Shown in pieces: positions 17,565-28,558 of a stretch of 64,000 nt of DNA. Source of the DNA: Oceanospirillaceae bacterium (lineage in GTDB: Bacteria; Pseudomonadota; Gammaproteobacteria; Pseudomonadales; Litoribrevibacteraceae); NCBI GenBank assembly GCA_015665455.1, contig JADFAD010000003.1, forward strand, positions 124,001-188,000, read 5' to 3'. A program made the translations under genes and the position numbers. A model generated the notes under the pieces. The model worked only from the letters and a program-made list of their open reading frames with translations. It was not told where the DNA came from and made no database searches. Every line of letters begins with the position of its first letter. The first letter of the stretch is position 1.

Positions 17565-19160
17565 TTGATATCTACAGCAAATATTACAATGCAGTTCGGT
17601 GCTAAACCTTTATTTGAAAATGTTTCAGTAAAGTTTGGCGAAGGCAATCGCTATGGTTTGATTGGCGCAAACGGTTGCGGAAAATCAACATTTATGAAAA
17701 TCCTGGGTGATGATCTAGATCCGACCGCAGGCAATGTAATGCTTGATACCAATGACCGTGTTGGTAAATTACGTCAGGATCAATTTGCTTACGAAGAATA
17801 CACTGTAATTGATACAGTAATTATGGGCCACACCGAACTTTGGGCAGTCAAAGAAGAGCGCGATCGTATTTACGCTGATCCGGAAATGACAGAAGAAGAC
17901 GGCATCAAAGTTGCCGAGCTTGAAGTGGAATTTGCCGAGATGGATGGCTACACCGCAGAATCACGCGCAAGTGAATTATTACTGGGCGTTGGAATCCCAC
18001 TAGAGCAACATTCAGGGCTCATGAGTGAAGTAGCTCCTGGATGGAAACTTCGAGTACTTCTTGCTCAGGTATTGTTCTCTGATCCTGATATCATGCTATT
18101 AGATGAACCAACCAACAACCTGGACATCAATACTATCCGGTGGTTGGAAGATATTCTGAATGAGCGTAATTGCACGATGATCATCATCTCGCACGATCGC
18201 CACTTCTTAAACAGTGTTTGCACACACATGGCGGATCTTGATTACGGTGAACTGCGTTTGTACCCAGGTAATTATGATGAGTACATGACAGCTTCGACTC
18301 AAGCCAGAGAGCGTTTACTGGCTGATAACGCTAAGAAAAAAGCTCAGATATCGGAACTGAAAGCATTCGTTAGCCGTTTCTCTGCAAACGCATCTAAAGC
18401 AAAGCAAGCAACGTCTCGCGCACGTCAGATTGATAAAATCAAACTTGACGAAGTTAAGCCTTCAAGCCGAGTTAACCCATTCATTCGTTTTGATCAAGAA
18501 AAAGAACTTCATCGTTTGGCTCTTGAAGTTGAAAAGCTTAATAAATCATACGATGACCTTCATCTTATTAAAGATTTAAACCTTATGATCGAGGTCGGTG
18601 AGAGAGTCGCTATTATTGGTGAGAACGGAATTGGTAAAACAACACTTCTTAGAATGCTTGCTCAAGACTTAGAAAATGATAGCGGAACAGTGAAGTGGTC
18701 TGAAAATGCTAATCTGGGTTATTTCGCTCAAGACCATGCCCATGACTTCGAAGAAGATAAAACACTTTTTGATTGGATGACTGCCTGTGGTAAAGAAGGC
18801 GATGATGAGCAAGTTATTCGAGGCACATTGGGTCGATTATTGTTTTCAAACAACGACATAGGTAAGAGTGTCAAAGTGATTTCTGGTGGGGAGCAGGGCC
18901 GAATGATGTTTGGCCGTCTAATTCTTCAGCAGCCAAACATTCTTTTGATGGATGAGCCTACCAACCACCTTGATATGGAGTCCATTGAGTCTTTGAATCT
19001 TGCTTTGGAGCAATTTAAAGGCACTTTGTTCTTCGTAAGTCATGACCGAGAGTTTGTTTCCTCGTTAGCCACTCGCGTACTTGAAATCACTAAAGATGGC
19101 ATTATCGACTATCAAGGTGGTTATGAGGACTACCTTAAAAGCCAAGGTATTGATGCATAA
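17565..19160 (+). CDS. ybiT: ABC-F family ATPase YbiT
   Basis: 531 residues from a TTG start ([11 protein letters not shown] matches the family N-terminus; the next in-frame ATG would truncate it). Two ATP-binding cassettes: Walker [10 protein letters not shown] near 36 and GENGIGKTT near 352, signature [10 protein letters not shown] in the first and [10 protein letters not shown] in the second, DEPTNNLD and DEPTNHLD Walker B boxes, linker with the typical [15 protein letters not shown] coil. ABC-F proteins act on the ribosome rather than as transporters. YbiT is one of four in gammaproteobacteria. 24 bp upstream of the DUF2058 gene, probably one operon. Confidence 0.95.
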   Translation: MISTANITMQFGAKPLFENVSVKFGEGNRYGLIGANGCGKSTFMKILGDDLDPTAGNVMLDTNDRVGKLRQDQFAYEEYTVIDTVIMGHTELWAVKEERDRIYADPEMTEEDGIKVAELEVEFAEMDGYTAESRASELLLGVGIPLEQHSGLMSEVAPGWKLRVLLAQVLFSDPDIMLLDEPTNNLDINTIRWLEDILNERNCTMIIISHDRHFLNSVCTHMADLDYGELRLYPGNYDEYMTASTQARERLLADNAKKKAQISELKAFVSRFSANASKAKQATSRARQIDKIKLDEVKPSSRVNPFIRFDQEKELHRLALEVEKLNKSYDDLHLIKDLNLMIEVGERVAIIGENGIGKTTLLRMLAQDLENDSGTVKWSENANLGYFAQDHAHDFEEDKTLFDWMTACGKEGDDEQVIRGTLGRLLFSNNDIGKSVKVISGGEQGRMMFGRLILQQPNILLMDEPTNHLDMESIESLNLALEQFKGTLFFVSHDREFVSSLATRVLEITKDGIIDYQGGYEDYLKSQGIDA

Positions 19161-19184
19161 CGTTAAGAATTAAAGGAGTTTAGG

Positions 19185-19727
19185 GTGTCGAATTCATTAA
19201 AAGATCAGTTGCTGAATGCAGGCTTAGTTTCTGAGAAGCAAGTTAAGAAGGCCAAGAAGGCCAAGTATCAAGAAGGTAAAGAAGCTAGAAATGGCGGAAA
19301 AGAAATTGTTGATCATTCTAAACTGGCTGCAGAGAAAGCTAAAAACGCAAAAATAGCAAAAGACAAAGCGCTTAATCAGCAACAAACAGAAAAGGCTCAA
19401 CGCAAAGCTGTTTCTGCTCAAATTAAGCAGTTAGTTGAAATGAATCGATTGCCTAAAGACCCCGATGGTACTGCATACAATTTTTCAGATGGTAAAAAGG
19501 TTAAAAAAATCTACATTAGTGATGAAATAATTGATCAGCTAAGTAAGGGTAGGTTGTGTATTACCAAGCTTGGCGACCAATATGAAGTCATTCCTTTGCC
19601 CGTAGCTGACAAGATTGCTCAGCGAGATGAGTCTCGCATCATTGTTAAAAATGAAAAGACAGAGCAGAGTGAGCAAGAAGAGGATTGGTATGCAGACTAT
19701 GAAATCCCTGATGATTTAATGTGGTAA
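19185..19727 (+). CDS. DUF2058 family protein (YaiL-like)
   Basis: 180 residues from a GTG start with a clear aaaggag site. The N-terminus LKDQLLNAGLVSEKQVKKAKK and the C-terminal part KKIYISDEIIDQLSKGRLCI/YEVIPLPVADKIAQRD are diagnostic of DUF2058. The first half is a lysine/alanine-rich coiled region that likely binds nucleic acid. Function unknown; co-transcribed with ybiT and ended by the 19749-19776 terminator. Confidence 0.9.
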   Translation: MSNSLKDQLLNAGLVSEKQVKKAKKAKYQEGKEARNGGKEIVDHSKLAAEKAKNAKIAKDKALNQQQTEKAQRKAVSAQIKQLVEMNRLPKDPDGTAYNFSDGKKVKKIYISDEIIDQLSKGRLCITKLGDQYEVIPLPVADKIAQRDESRIIVKNEKTEQSEQEEDWYADYEIPDDLMW

Positions 19728-19748
19728 GTAATCAGGATTTCATGCGTT

Positions 19749-19776
19749 AAAAAAGCCCGCTGCTGCGGGCTTTTTC
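19749..19776. terminator. Rho-independent terminator, bidirectional
   Basis: Stem agcccgc-tgct-gcgggct with A-run before and T-run after, placed between the convergent DUF2058 and trmA genes. Confidence 0.92.
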
Positions 19777-19780
19777 ATTT

Positions 19781-20869
19781 CTACTTCTTAATTAAGTAAG
19801 CACCGCATTCTGCATGATCTGTATAAGGAAACTGATCAAAAAGCGCCATACGTTTTACTTCATGTGTTTTTTCTAGTTGTGCTAAATCTCTTTTTAACGT
19901 CTCTGGACTGCAAGAAATATAAATAATATTGTCGAAGTCACTTACCAACTCACGTGTACCGTCATCTAAACCAGCTCTTGGCGGGTCAACAAATACGCTA
20001 CTAAAGCTGTACTCATTCAGTTCTTCGTAGGGCATTCTTCGAGTTTCTTTTCGCTTATTCGATATTTCAGTAAATTCTTCACTGGATAAGCGAGCCACTC
20101 GGATATTATCTATGTTGTTTTTATCTATATTAAACTCTGCAGCCTTAACACTAGTCTTAGATATTTCAGTTGCCAATACTTTATTAAAGCGTGTGCTTAA
20201 AGGGAGGGTGAAGTTTCCATTACCGCAATACAGCTCAAGAAGGTCACCACCAATGCCTTCAGATTGTTTGCATGCCCAATTGATCATTTCTTGGTTCACG
20301 CGAGCATTGGGTTGAGTAAAAGCGCCTTCAATTTGTTTGTAGGTGAATTCTTTATTAATGACATTTAAAGTTTCTTCAACGTAATCTTGAGTCAGGACTA
20401 GATGAAGTTTACGAGCACGACCTATAACCATTGAATCAAGCTTATCTTCAAGTTTTTTAGCTTCTGCAATCCACTCATCGTCAAGCTGGCGATGGTAGAT
20501 TAAAGTAATGAGTTTTTGACCGGACAACGTCGTAAGGAATTCAACTTGGAAAAGTTTTTTCCTGAGTATGGTATTTTCTCTTACACAATCTAAAAGCTTA
20601 GGCATTAACGTCTGTATTTGTTCATCAGCAATAAGAAACTCATCGACACGATAAGGCTTCTTTGACTCACCTTTTTTATACATTACGTAATAAAGATCAT
20701 CGCCTTCATGCCACACTTTGAATTCAGCTCGCATTCGAAACCCTGTCGGCGCCGATCGAAAGACATCAAACTCACCGCAATAATCAGACTCAAAAAGAGA
20801 CTTAATTTCATTCGTTTTGCTTTCAAGAAGCTGATCATAGTTTTCTGGCTTTACTGCGGATGTGGGCAT
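19781..20869 (-). CDS. trmA: tRNA (uracil-5)-methyltransferase TrmA
   Basis: 362 residues, the length of TrmA. Makes m5U54 in the T loop using SAM. Seen: FTQPNARVNQEMI, SAM-binding LLELYCGNGNFTLPL near 215-229, DPPRAGLDDGT near 293-303, nucleophile Cys in YISCSPETL near 320 and base Glu in HAECGA near 354. No iron-sulfur cluster Cys set, as expected of TrmA rather than RlmC/RlmD. Single gene. Confidence 0.96.
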   Translation of the reverse strand: MPTSAVKPENYDQLLESKTNEIKSLFESDYCGEFDVFRSAPTGFRMRAEFKVWHEGDDLYYVMYKKGESKKPYRVDEFLIADEQIQTLMPKLLDCVRENTILRKKLFQVEFLTTLSGQKLITLIYHRQLDDEWIAEAKKLEDKLDSMVIGRARKLHLVLTQDYVEETLNVINKEFTYKQIEGAFTQPNARVNQEMINWACKQSEGIGGDLLELYCGNGNFTLPLSTRFNKVLATEISKTSVKAAEFNIDKNNIDNIRVARLSSEEFTEISNKRKETRRMPYEELNEYSFSSVFVDPPRAGLDDGTRELVSDFDNIIYISCSPETLKRDLAQLEKTHEVKRMALFDQFPYTDHAECGAYLIKK

Positions 20870-21016
20870 AACAACTTCCTAAACGTTCTTTTATAGAATG
20901 TGTGATCACATATCAGACATAACCACAGATTCAATGAGGCGTGCTATTATACGCGCCTGATTACATTCCTCAATCGAAGAGAACTCTTTCGAACCTAAAG
21001 AATTTAAGGGCATCTT

Positions 21017-21634
21017 ATGTTTACAGGTATTGTCAGCAATACGTTTCCTGTAGTTGAAATTACGGATCAAGAGCACTTACGAAGAATCGTTGTGAATCTG
21101 AGTCCTGAACTAAGAATCAATTTAAATATTGGTGCAAGCGTGTCAAATAACGGTGTCTGCTTAACCGTTGTGCAAATCGATGAAAAGGGCGTTCATTTCG
21201 ACATAATTGATGAGACCTTACGCCTTACCAACCTTGGTGAGCTTATAGAGGGGGATGCGGTCAATATAGAAAGGGCTGCATCTTATGGTGATGAAATAGG
21301 GGGCCATATTGTTTCCGGTCACATCGTTGATACGGCTGTTATTGAAGCGATTGAAAAAACTGATACAAACACTGCCATATACCTTCAAGCAGATCCAGCC
21401 TGGTCTAAGTATCTTATGCCAAAGGGGTTTGTTTCGTTAAACGGCTGCAGTTTAACGATTGGTGAAAGTGTAAATGAGGGCTATTTCTCGATACATCTAA
21501 TCCCAGAAACGTTGGCTGTAACGACGTTTGGTTCTGCCCAAATAGGAGACAGAATCAACCTGGAAATTGATCCATCCACGCAGACCATTGTTGATACCGT
21601 GGAACGCTATTTGTCTGAAAAGAATGTGTCTTAA
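21017..21634 (+). CDS. ribE: Riboflavin synthase, alpha chain
   Basis: 205 residues with the diagnostic MFTGIV start and two lumazine-binding half-domains: the first carries NGVCLTVVQI and NIERA, the second GFVSLNGCSLTIGES and NLEID. Catalyses dismutation of two 6,7-dimethyl-8-ribityllumazines. It is solitary: no ribBH or nusB neighbours, and I see no FMN riboswitch in the short leader. This matches the stand-alone ribE/ribC of E. coli, but a second lumazine-protein-like paralog cannot be excluded. Confidence 0.92.
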   Translation: MFTGIVSNTFPVVEITDQEHLRRIVVNLSPELRINLNIGASVSNNGVCLTVVQIDEKGVHFDIIDETLRLTNLGELIEGDAVNIERAASYGDEIGGHIVSGHIVDTAVIEAIEKTDTNTAIYLQADPAWSKYLMPKGFVSLNGCSLTIGESVNEGYFSIHLIPETLAVTTFGSAQIGDRINLEIDPSTQTIVDTVERYLSEKNVS

Positions 21635-21654
21635 CTTATTATACTGAGGGTATT

Positions 21655-22614
21655 TTGGTCAGTTATTCTTCAATTTTAAATGAAACCCTAAATATTACCG
21701 GGCCTATTTTCTCGATAGTGCTTTTAGGATGGTTTCTAGCACGGATTGGCTGGTTATCCAGTCAATTTGTGAGTACTGCATCTAACCTTATTTTTACTTT
21801 ATTTCTTCCTCTATTAATATTTAACGCCATCATTAACATGGATGTTGTTAATGACATGGATTGGACAATAGTTTTATACAGCTGGCTACTTACCTGCATA
21901 TGTTTCGGTGTCGCGTGGTTGTTCATTCGAAAAAGTAATGCGCCAAATGCAGATAAAGGCGTGTTCGTTCAAGGGGCTTTTAGAAGTAACTTAGGTATCG
22001 TAGGTATAGCCTTGTGCTTTAATAGCTATGGCAATGACGGAGCAGGGCAGGCAGCTCTATTGTTAGCGACAGTTACGCCCTTATTTAATATTTTTTCAGT
22101 GATAGTTTTAAGTCATTATCAAAACGATCATAAAACGGTAAACATCAAGGAACTGCTTAAGACAATCATTAAAAACCCTCTAATTATTTCAATCGCACTG
22201 GCATTGCCTCTCAGTGTTATAGGATTTCAGTTTCCTAAATGGTTGGCCAGCTCAGTTGATTCAATATCCGACATGACCCTACCTTTGGCACTGCTTTGCA
22301 TTGGGGGATCATTGAATCTTAAAGCACTTCGGCAATCGTCCATACTGTCCGGGTGGAGTTGTTTGCTTAAGTTGATTGTTTTCCCATCGCTTGCAGCGCT
22401 AGGAGCAATATTGATGGGATTTGAAACACTTACCGTTGGTATTATCTTCTTGATGTTTGCCAGTCCAACAGCCGCTGCCAGCTTTGTAATGGCTAAAGCT
22501 ATGAAAGGGAATGCGGTAATGGCAGCCAATATCATAGCGCTTACCACGGTCCTTTCAGCATTTACTGTGAGCTTAGGGCTTTTTGTTTTAAAGAGTTTGG
22601 AGCTTGCACTCTAA
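21655..22614 (+). CDS. AEC family auxin-efflux-carrier-type transporter
   Basis: 319 residues from a TTG start with ctgaggg 8 bp upstream. About ten hydrophobic segments; the first ISIVLLGWFLARIGW and the LPLLIFNAI motif, then FRSNLGIVGIALCFNSYG, are typical of bacterial AEC permeases (malonate/auxin efflux type). Central cytoplasmic loop around residue 165. Substrate unknown. It follows ribE by 20 bp and could be co-transcribed. Convergent with ectR. Confidence 0.88.
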   Translation: MVSYSSILNETLNITGPIFSIVLLGWFLARIGWLSSQFVSTASNLIFTLFLPLLIFNAIINMDVVNDMDWTIVLYSWLLTCICFGVAWLFIRKSNAPNADKGVFVQGAFRSNLGIVGIALCFNSYGNDGAGQAALLLATVTPLFNIFSVIVLSHYQNDHKTVNIKELLKTIIKNPLIISIALALPLSVIGFQFPKWLASSVDSISDMTLPLALLCIGGSLNLKALRQSSILSGWSCLLKLIVFPSLAALGAILMGFETLTVGIIFLMFASPTAAASFVMAKAMKGNAVMAANIIALTTVLSAFTVSLGLFVLKSLELAL

Positions 22615-22630
22615 ATACATCGGCCATCTA

Positions 22631-23155
22631 TTAAGGCTTATCTTGTTTTCCTGCAAAGGCATCAGGCTTCTCAATGGTGGTGTCTTGGCGGTCCAAAATA
22701 CCCACATCAAGAATAGGGGATGCATCGATATGTTGAGCATCCATCATTTGAGCCACACGCTGAAGAGAGGAGATAATCATTGTCTGCTCCCATTCCTGTA
22801 GATCATTAAACTGTCGAGTAAAATGCTCTTGGAGCGGTATTGGCGCCTCTTGTAGGGTACTGTTTGCCTGTTCAGTAAGGTAAGCATGTACTTTACGCTT
22901 ATCTTCTTTGGAGCGTTCTCGATAAACCAAATCTCGCTTCTCAAGTCGGTCTAGAATGCTTGTTACTGTGGCTTGGCTGAGGCTGATTTCATTTGCCAAT
23001 TCGCCAATTGTAACTTCACCTTTGTTACGAATGGTCTGCAATAGCATTATTTGAGGCGCAGTTAGCCCTGTTGTTTTCGCCAGATGTTTAGAATGAAGAT
23101 CCGTTGCTCTGATCACACGACGTAAGGCGACTAGTACTTCTTCTATACTGTTCAA
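22631..23155 (-). CDS. ectR: MarR-type regulator of ectoine synthesis EctR
   Basis: 174 residues, MarR winged helix: VTIGELANEISLSQATVTSILDRLEKRDLVYRERSKEDKRKVHAYLT carries the recognition helix and the wing (residues 47-93, paraphrased order). Transcribed divergently from ectA with a recognisable operator in between, the arrangement of EctR1 of halotolerant methylotrophs, which represses ectABC at low salt. Length with a C-terminal extension (QMMDAQHIDAS) matches EctR. Identity rests on the combination. Confidence 0.9.
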   Translation of the reverse strand: MNSIEEVLVALRRVIRATDLHSKHLAKTTGLTAPQIMLLQTIRNKGEVTIGELANEISLSQATVTSILDRLEKRDLVYRERSKEDKRKVHAYLTEQANSTLQEAPIPLQEHFTRQFNDLQEWEQTMIISSLQRVAQMMDAQHIDASPILDVGILDRQDTTIEKPDAFAGKQDKP

Positions 23156-23307
23156 AGTATTTCTCTGTATATAGATGTGTTGATTGCATTATATAGAGAA
23201 CTTAATAGAACACTAAAGAAATCTTCTCCTTGAATCTTATACGGTGATGCTCAAACCAGCTATATAGCGCTGTCATGTGTTCAAGGATTGAGATGGAGAT
23301 GAAATAT

Positions 23308-23338
23308 TGTTTAGTGTACTATATTTAGCATACTAAAT
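23308..23338. promoter_or_regulatory. EctR-type operator in the ectR-ectA promoter region
   Basis: Positions 23308-23325 read tgtttagt-gt-actatatt, two 8-bp half-sites separated by gt, almost the pseudopalindrome described for EctR1 of an alkaliphilic methanotroph (tatttagt-gt-actatata, from memory). An overlapping perfect palindrome atttag-cata-ctaaat lies at 23323-23338. Both are in the 296-bp divergent intergenic region, about 115 bp upstream of ectA and 150 bp from ectR, so one site could control both directions. Confidence 0.7.
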
Positions 23339-23451
23339 AATTTTCATCAAAAACTACAAAGTAGTATCACGTGTTCTATGCTTTAGGCGTATAACCGAAC
23401 GCAGTAATTTGTTTAGATGACTATTTAATTAATTCTATATTGAGGTTTTTT

Positions 23452-23958
23452 TTGTCTAATTTCGAAGATATTGTCCTTAGACCCCCTGTACTAGAAGATG
23501 GCATGAATGTTTTTCGCTTAATAGAAAACTGCCCACCACTTGATGTAAATTCCAGTTATTGCAACCTTCTTCAAAGCAGTCATTTTTCTAGCACTTCTGT
23601 AGCCGCCCATACCCCAGGAAGCCAAGCACTCTTAGGGTTTATTTCAGGTTACGTAATTCCAGAACGACCAGACACTCTATTTGTTTGGCAAGTTGCTGTC
23701 GCAGAACACGCCAGAGGCATAAGGCTGGCCTCAAGAATGCTTGAGCATATTCTGAACCGCAGCTGTTGCTCAAACATATCGTACTTAGAAACAAGCATTA
23801 CTAATGAAAACCAAGCGTCTTGGGCTTTATTTAAAAGCCTAGCAAAAGGATTATCTGCAGATTTAACGTCTTCAGATTGGATGAACAAAGATACTCATTT
23901 CTCCGGTCAGCACGACTCTGAAGCACTTGTGCGTATTGGCCCGTTTAACAATTCTTAA
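23452..23958 (+). CDS. ectA: L-2,4-diaminobutyrate acetyltransferase EctA
   Basis: 168 residues if started at the TTG at 23452; TTGAGG at 23440-23445 then serves as ribosome site 6-7 bp upstream (an earlier TTG at 23440 is in frame but would lack a site). GNAT fold: LRPPVLEDGMNVFRLIENC, then acetyl-CoA-binding VAVAEHARGIRLASRML (R/Q-x-x-G-x-A) and YLETSITNENQASWALFKSLA. Acetylates diaminobutyrate to N-gamma-acetyl-DABA, second step of ectoine synthesis. Cytosolic. Confidence 0.95.
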   Translation: MSNFEDIVLRPPVLEDGMNVFRLIENCPPLDVNSSYCNLLQSSHFSSTSVAAHTPGSQALLGFISGYVIPERPDTLFVWQVAVAEHARGIRLASRMLEHILNRSCCSNISYLETSITNENQASWALFKSLAKGLSADLTSSDWMNKDTHFSGQHDSEALVRIGPFNNS

Positions 23959-23971
23959 AAAGTGTAAGTAG

Positions 23972-25285
<1,314 letters not shown>

Positions 25286-25294
25286 GGCCGTTTT

Positions 25295-25699
25295 ATGATC
25301 GTAAGAAAGCTATCCGATGCCAATCAATCCAACCGAAGAATTGTATCTCCTGACGGCAATTGGGAAAGTACTCGGCTTTTGCTAAAAGAAGACGGGATGG
25401 GGTATTCCTTTCATGTAACCACCATCTATAAAGGTGCTGATTTTCAGATGCATTATCAGAACCATTTAGAATCGGTGTACTGTATGTCAGGGTCTGGTGA
25501 AGTTGAAACACTTGCTGACGGGAAAAAGTACCCAATAGAACCAGGAACTATTTATAACTTAGACAAACACGACAAACATATTTTGCGTGCATTTGAAGAA
25601 ATGAAAATGGCTTGCGTATTTAATCCGCCTCTAAACGGTAAGGAAGTACACAACGCTGAAGGGGCTTATGAATTAGAAGCAGAAGCAATCGAGCAATAA
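25295..25699 (+). CDS. ectC: L-ectoine synthase EctC
   Basis: 134 residues. Cupin enzyme that closes the ectoine ring from N-gamma-acetyl-DABA. Seen: [15 protein letters not shown] start, iron-binding region with [15 protein letters not shown] and [13 protein letters not shown], and C-terminal [14 protein letters not shown]. No ectD hydroxylase or lysC_ect follows, so the cluster makes ectoine rather than hydroxyectoine from this locus. Last gene of the operon, with a terminator downstream. Confidence 0.96.
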   Translation: MIVRKLSDANQSNRRIVSPDGNWESTRLLLKEDGMGYSFHVTTIYKGADFQMHYQNHLESVYCMSGSGEVETLADGKKYPIEPGTIYNLDKHDKHILRAFEEMKMACVFNPPLNGKEVHNAEGAYELEAEAIEQ

Positions 25700-25726
25700 A
25701 AGGGCGCCACTTCCGTTCATTTCTAT

Positions 25727-25756
25727 CAAGGGGGGCTTAACATGCCTCCTTTTTTC
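25727..25756 (+). terminator. Probable terminator of ectABC
   Basis: Stem aagggggg / cctcctttt with G-U pairs around loop cttaacatg, followed by six T. Rest of the 289-bp gap to the next gene shows no gene. Confidence 0.6.
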
Positions 25757-25988
25757 TGGGCTGTATTTTCTTGCACAGATCATCAGTTTCTTTAAGAAAT
25801 GACTGAAACTCACTCCAAGATGCAGCTTAAAAAAACACTCGCTTTCCACTAAGCTGGATTTGATATCGAAATATTGTTGCAACTATTTCTGGTGAAAACT
25901 GACTAACTTTCTAACCTATTAAGCAGAAACATATTTTTAAGCATAAACTGATTCTGCTATTACTACTGTTAGAAAGGATTTTGTTAAG

Positions 25989-26411
25989 ATGATGACTCCC
26001 GAAACTGCAACTCGTCCAAAAGTTCTGTTCCTTTGTGTTGAAAACTCGTGCAGAAGCCAAATAGCAGAAGCCTATGCTAAATCCCTGCTTTCAGAGCTGT
26101 GTGATTCCTACAGCAGTGGCTCAAAGCCATCAGGTAAAGTAAACCCTAAAGCAGTGGCGTCCATGGGGCGTGCGGGATATGACATGAATACACATACCTC
26201 TAAACCCCTTGAGCAATTACCAACTAAGAACTTCGATATTGCTATAACCATGGGATGTGGAGATTTTTGCCCAGATATCAAAGCAGGTCACAGCGAAGAC
26301 TGGAATATTCCAGATCCGAAGCATATGGAGACTCAAGATTTCGATCAGGTAAGGGATCAGATTAGGAGTAAAGTTCAAACACTTAAAGATTTGCTACCTA
26401 AAAGCGCATAA
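25989..26411 (+). CDS. Low-molecular-weight phosphatase / arsenate reductase ArsC-type
   Basis: 140 residues. The P-loop VLFLCVENSCRSQIAE near residues 11-26 (C-x5-R-S) is that of LMW protein tyrosine phosphatases and thioredoxin-type ArsC; TMGCGDFCPDI near 84-94 supplies the further Cys pair seen in ArsC, and DWNIPDPKH carries the general-acid Asp. Two Cys in the second motif favour arsenate reductase over phosphotyrosine phosphatase. No arsR or arsB nearby, so solitary. Confidence 0.82.
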   Translation: MMTPETATRPKVLFLCVENSCRSQIAEAYAKSLLSELCDSYSSGSKPSGKVNPKAVASMGRAGYDMNTHTSKPLEQLPTKNFDIAITMGCGDFCPDIKAGHSEDWNIPDPKHMETQDFDQVRDQIRSKVQTLKDLLPKSA

Positions 26412-26462
26412 TATAACCAACAACCAGCCTTTTCTTACTACGCCGTTTCTGCTTTAAATAAA

Positions 26463-26618
26463 TCAATGAATAAGGCTGTTGTTGTACATCTCTCGCAATT
26501 GATAAACTCTATTGATTGCGTTTATTAACTCCAAAACGTTTAGAAAGTCAGAAGATAACCCTTCTTCGAAATCCATAACTAATTGCTCCCATAATGATTT
26601 ATCATATCCTAGCTGCAT
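26463..26618 (-). CDS. Possible small protein, 51 aa
   Basis: ATG-initiated frame of 52 codons on the minus strand (starts MQLGYDKSLWEQLVMDF, ends MYNNSLIH). Composition is protein-like, amphipathic helical with Leu/Asn/Glu, but the ribosome site is weak and no family is recognised. Occupies the 268-bp gap between arsC and panE. Confidence 0.3.
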   Translation of the reverse strand: MQLGYDKSLWEQLVMDFEEGLSSDFLNVLELINAINRVYQLREMYNNSLIH

Positions 26619-26679
26619 CTTTTGTTGCCTATCAACAATTAAAGTAGGTAATCGTTAATTTCTTACAAGGATTTCATTT

Positions 26680-27600
26680 ATGTCGGTAAATGGTATTAAT
26701 AAAATCGCCGTTATTGGGACGGGCGCTATCGGGGGCTATTATGGAGCAAAGCTTTCGGAGTCTGGTTTAGATGTCCATTTTCTGGCTCGTTCAGATGTAG
26801 ATCACATTAAAAACAATGGGTTGGTTATTAAATCTGATAAATCAAATGATATAAACTTATCTAACGTCGCTGTTTATGGCTCTTCCCTGGATATGCCTGT
26901 CTGTGATTTGGTTCTAATCGCCCTAAAGACAACTGCGAATGAAGAGCTTAAGCGTTTGCTTGAACCAATGCTGGGCCCAAATACCATTTTGTGTTCTTTG
27001 CAGAATGGGTATGGGTTAGAAGCACAATTAAATAACCTATTTCCCAATCAACCAATCATTGGTGGGTTGTGCTTCATTTGCTCACAAAAATCTGGCCCCG
27101 GTGAAATTCATCATCAAGACTTTGGTGGCATCCGCTTTGCTGATTTTAATGCTGGAAGCAATCATTTTAAGCAAACAATGCAGGTTTTTACCGACGCTGA
27201 CATACCTGTTCAGATTTCTGAATCCTTGGATAAGGCTCGGTGGGAGAAGTTAATCTGGAATATACCATTTAATGGTTTATCTGTGATTTTAAATGCCAAC
27301 ACCAAAGACATGCTTAGTGATAAGTCTAGCCGCCAACTAATTAAAGACATCATGTTAGAGGTTATTGAAGCAGCTAATGCTTTTGATTGCGATATAGAGC
27401 TCGACTATGCGGATTCACTGATCAATCTAACCGATGGAATGACTGCGTATTTCCCCAGCATGAAAGGGGATTATGATGCATCAAGATCAATGGAATTAGA
27501 CGCGATTTACAATGCACCTTTGAAGGCAGCCGCATCAAAAGACATTCCAATGCCTAAAATTAAAATGCTATTTGAGCAACTTTCATTTCTTAATCATTAA
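26680..27600 (+). CDS. 2-dehydropantoate 2-reductase family protein (PanE-like)
   Basis: 306 residues. Rossmann motif IAVIGTGAIGGYYGAKL near 8-24 (ApbA/PanE domain), NTILCSLQNGYG and GGLCFICSQKSGPGEIHH, then the C-terminal helical domain with KARWEKLIWNIPFNGLSVIL carrying the catalytic Lys and ASRSMELDAI. PanE reduces ketopantoate in pantothenate synthesis; many paralogs reduce other 2-keto acids, and solitary placement leaves the substrate open. ATG with acaaggatttc site. Confidence 0.88.
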   Translation: MSVNGINKIAVIGTGAIGGYYGAKLSESGLDVHFLARSDVDHIKNNGLVIKSDKSNDINLSNVAVYGSSLDMPVCDLVLIALKTTANEELKRLLEPMLGPNTILCSLQNGYGLEAQLNNLFPNQPIIGGLCFICSQKSGPGEIHHQDFGGIRFADFNAGSNHFKQTMQVFTDADIPVQISESLDKARWEKLIWNIPFNGLSVILNANTKDMLSDKSSRQLIKDIMLEVIEAANAFDCDIELDYADSLINLTDGMTAYFPSMKGDYDASRSMELDAIYNAPLKAAASKDIPMPKIKMLFEQLSFLNH

Positions 27601-27620
27601 TTGCCTATTAGGTTGTCATA

Positions 27621-27648
27621 AAAAATGCACTTTATTTTAAAGTGCATT
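27621..27648. terminator. Bidirectional terminator hairpin
   Basis: aatgcactttattttaaagt-type stem: aatgcactt / aagtgcatt with A-run upstream, between convergent genes. Confidence 0.75.
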
Positions 27649-27677
27649 GCTTAGTACGATGAATGAGAATTGAATCT

Positions 27678-28292
27678 TTAAGAATTTCGCTCTGGGCCTG
27701 CGGAGGCTTTTTTGGAATCACCTATGGATATATGAGATGAGGAAATCATTTCTTCATCAACGTCTTCTTCGCAAACATACACAGGTCTCAAATCATGCTC
27801 TGCAACTTCTTGATCTGTTGTATGGAGGGCGCCTTTCTCTTTTTTGCGTTTTTCTAATCGCTCAGAAAACATTAGATACCTCGCTTTCATATAGGCATCA
27901 GCCTGCTCTTGAAAAGGAGAGCGATAAGGCGTTAGAACCAAATCAAACACCATGAACATACACCCAATTGATGCCCAGGCAATAAGAATACTTTCACTGG
28001 TTGCCGCCTGAAGGTTAGGGGATTGCGAAAGGAAACTGTTGAACAAGTCTATCAATTGCTGTGAAAAAACAACAAGATTAAAGTGAGACAACAGTAGAGG
28101 CACCCAAACGGTCAAAAAGACAGGAAAAAATCCAAAAGACCAGAGTAACTTTCTTAAAATATATACCGCGACTCGCTTCCTATTTTCTTTTTTTAATTCT
28201 TTATCATTTTTTAGTTCAGAGAGATAACTTTCACGTAATTTCCAGTAGTCGTCCAAATACTCTTGCCTAACTGACATGTGTTTTGGTTGCAT
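27678..28292 (-). CDS. Uncharacterised two-span membrane protein, 204 aa
   Basis: Basic helical N-terminus (about 55 residues), hydrophobic helices LLWSFGFFPVFLTVWVPLLL and ESILIAWASIGCMFMVFDLVL, then a highly charged C-terminal tail with KRKKEKGALHTTDQE and VCEEDVDEEMISSS. Inner membrane with cytoplasmic ends. No family recognised. Divergent to the gsp operon. Confidence 0.65.
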   Translation of the reverse strand: MQPKHMSVRQEYLDDYWKLRESYLSELKNDKELKKENRKRVAVYILRKLLWSFGFFPVFLTVWVPLLLSHFNLVVFSQQLIDLFNSFLSQSPNLQAATSESILIAWASIGCMFMVFDLVLTPYRSPFQEQADAYMKARYLMFSERLEKRKKEKGALHTTDQEVAEHDLRPVYVCEEDVDEEMISSSHISIGDSKKASAGPERNS

Positions 28293-28558
28293 CCTATAAC
28301 CCCAACTGTATACAAGTCGAACAGTGTGACTGATACCCGTGCGTTTCTATTGTGATCACACTAGGCATCTGCTAGAGTCCGGTCGATATTGTATGTAATT
28401 TTAAATAATAATAGTGCCTATTGTGACAAACTTTCGAGCCCAGTTGCTTCGATTTCGTCTCAGTCTCATTTAAAGAGGCGTTAGACAGTCATATTGAACT
28501 GTTTAGCCCTTTTGAAATCAGACTTTAAAGCAGCCAAGTTCGTAAATGGATAGTTTGA

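Noticed and set aside
20870-21016. FMN riboswitch before riboflavin synthase
   Set aside because: The leader is short and shows none of the conserved RFN helices.
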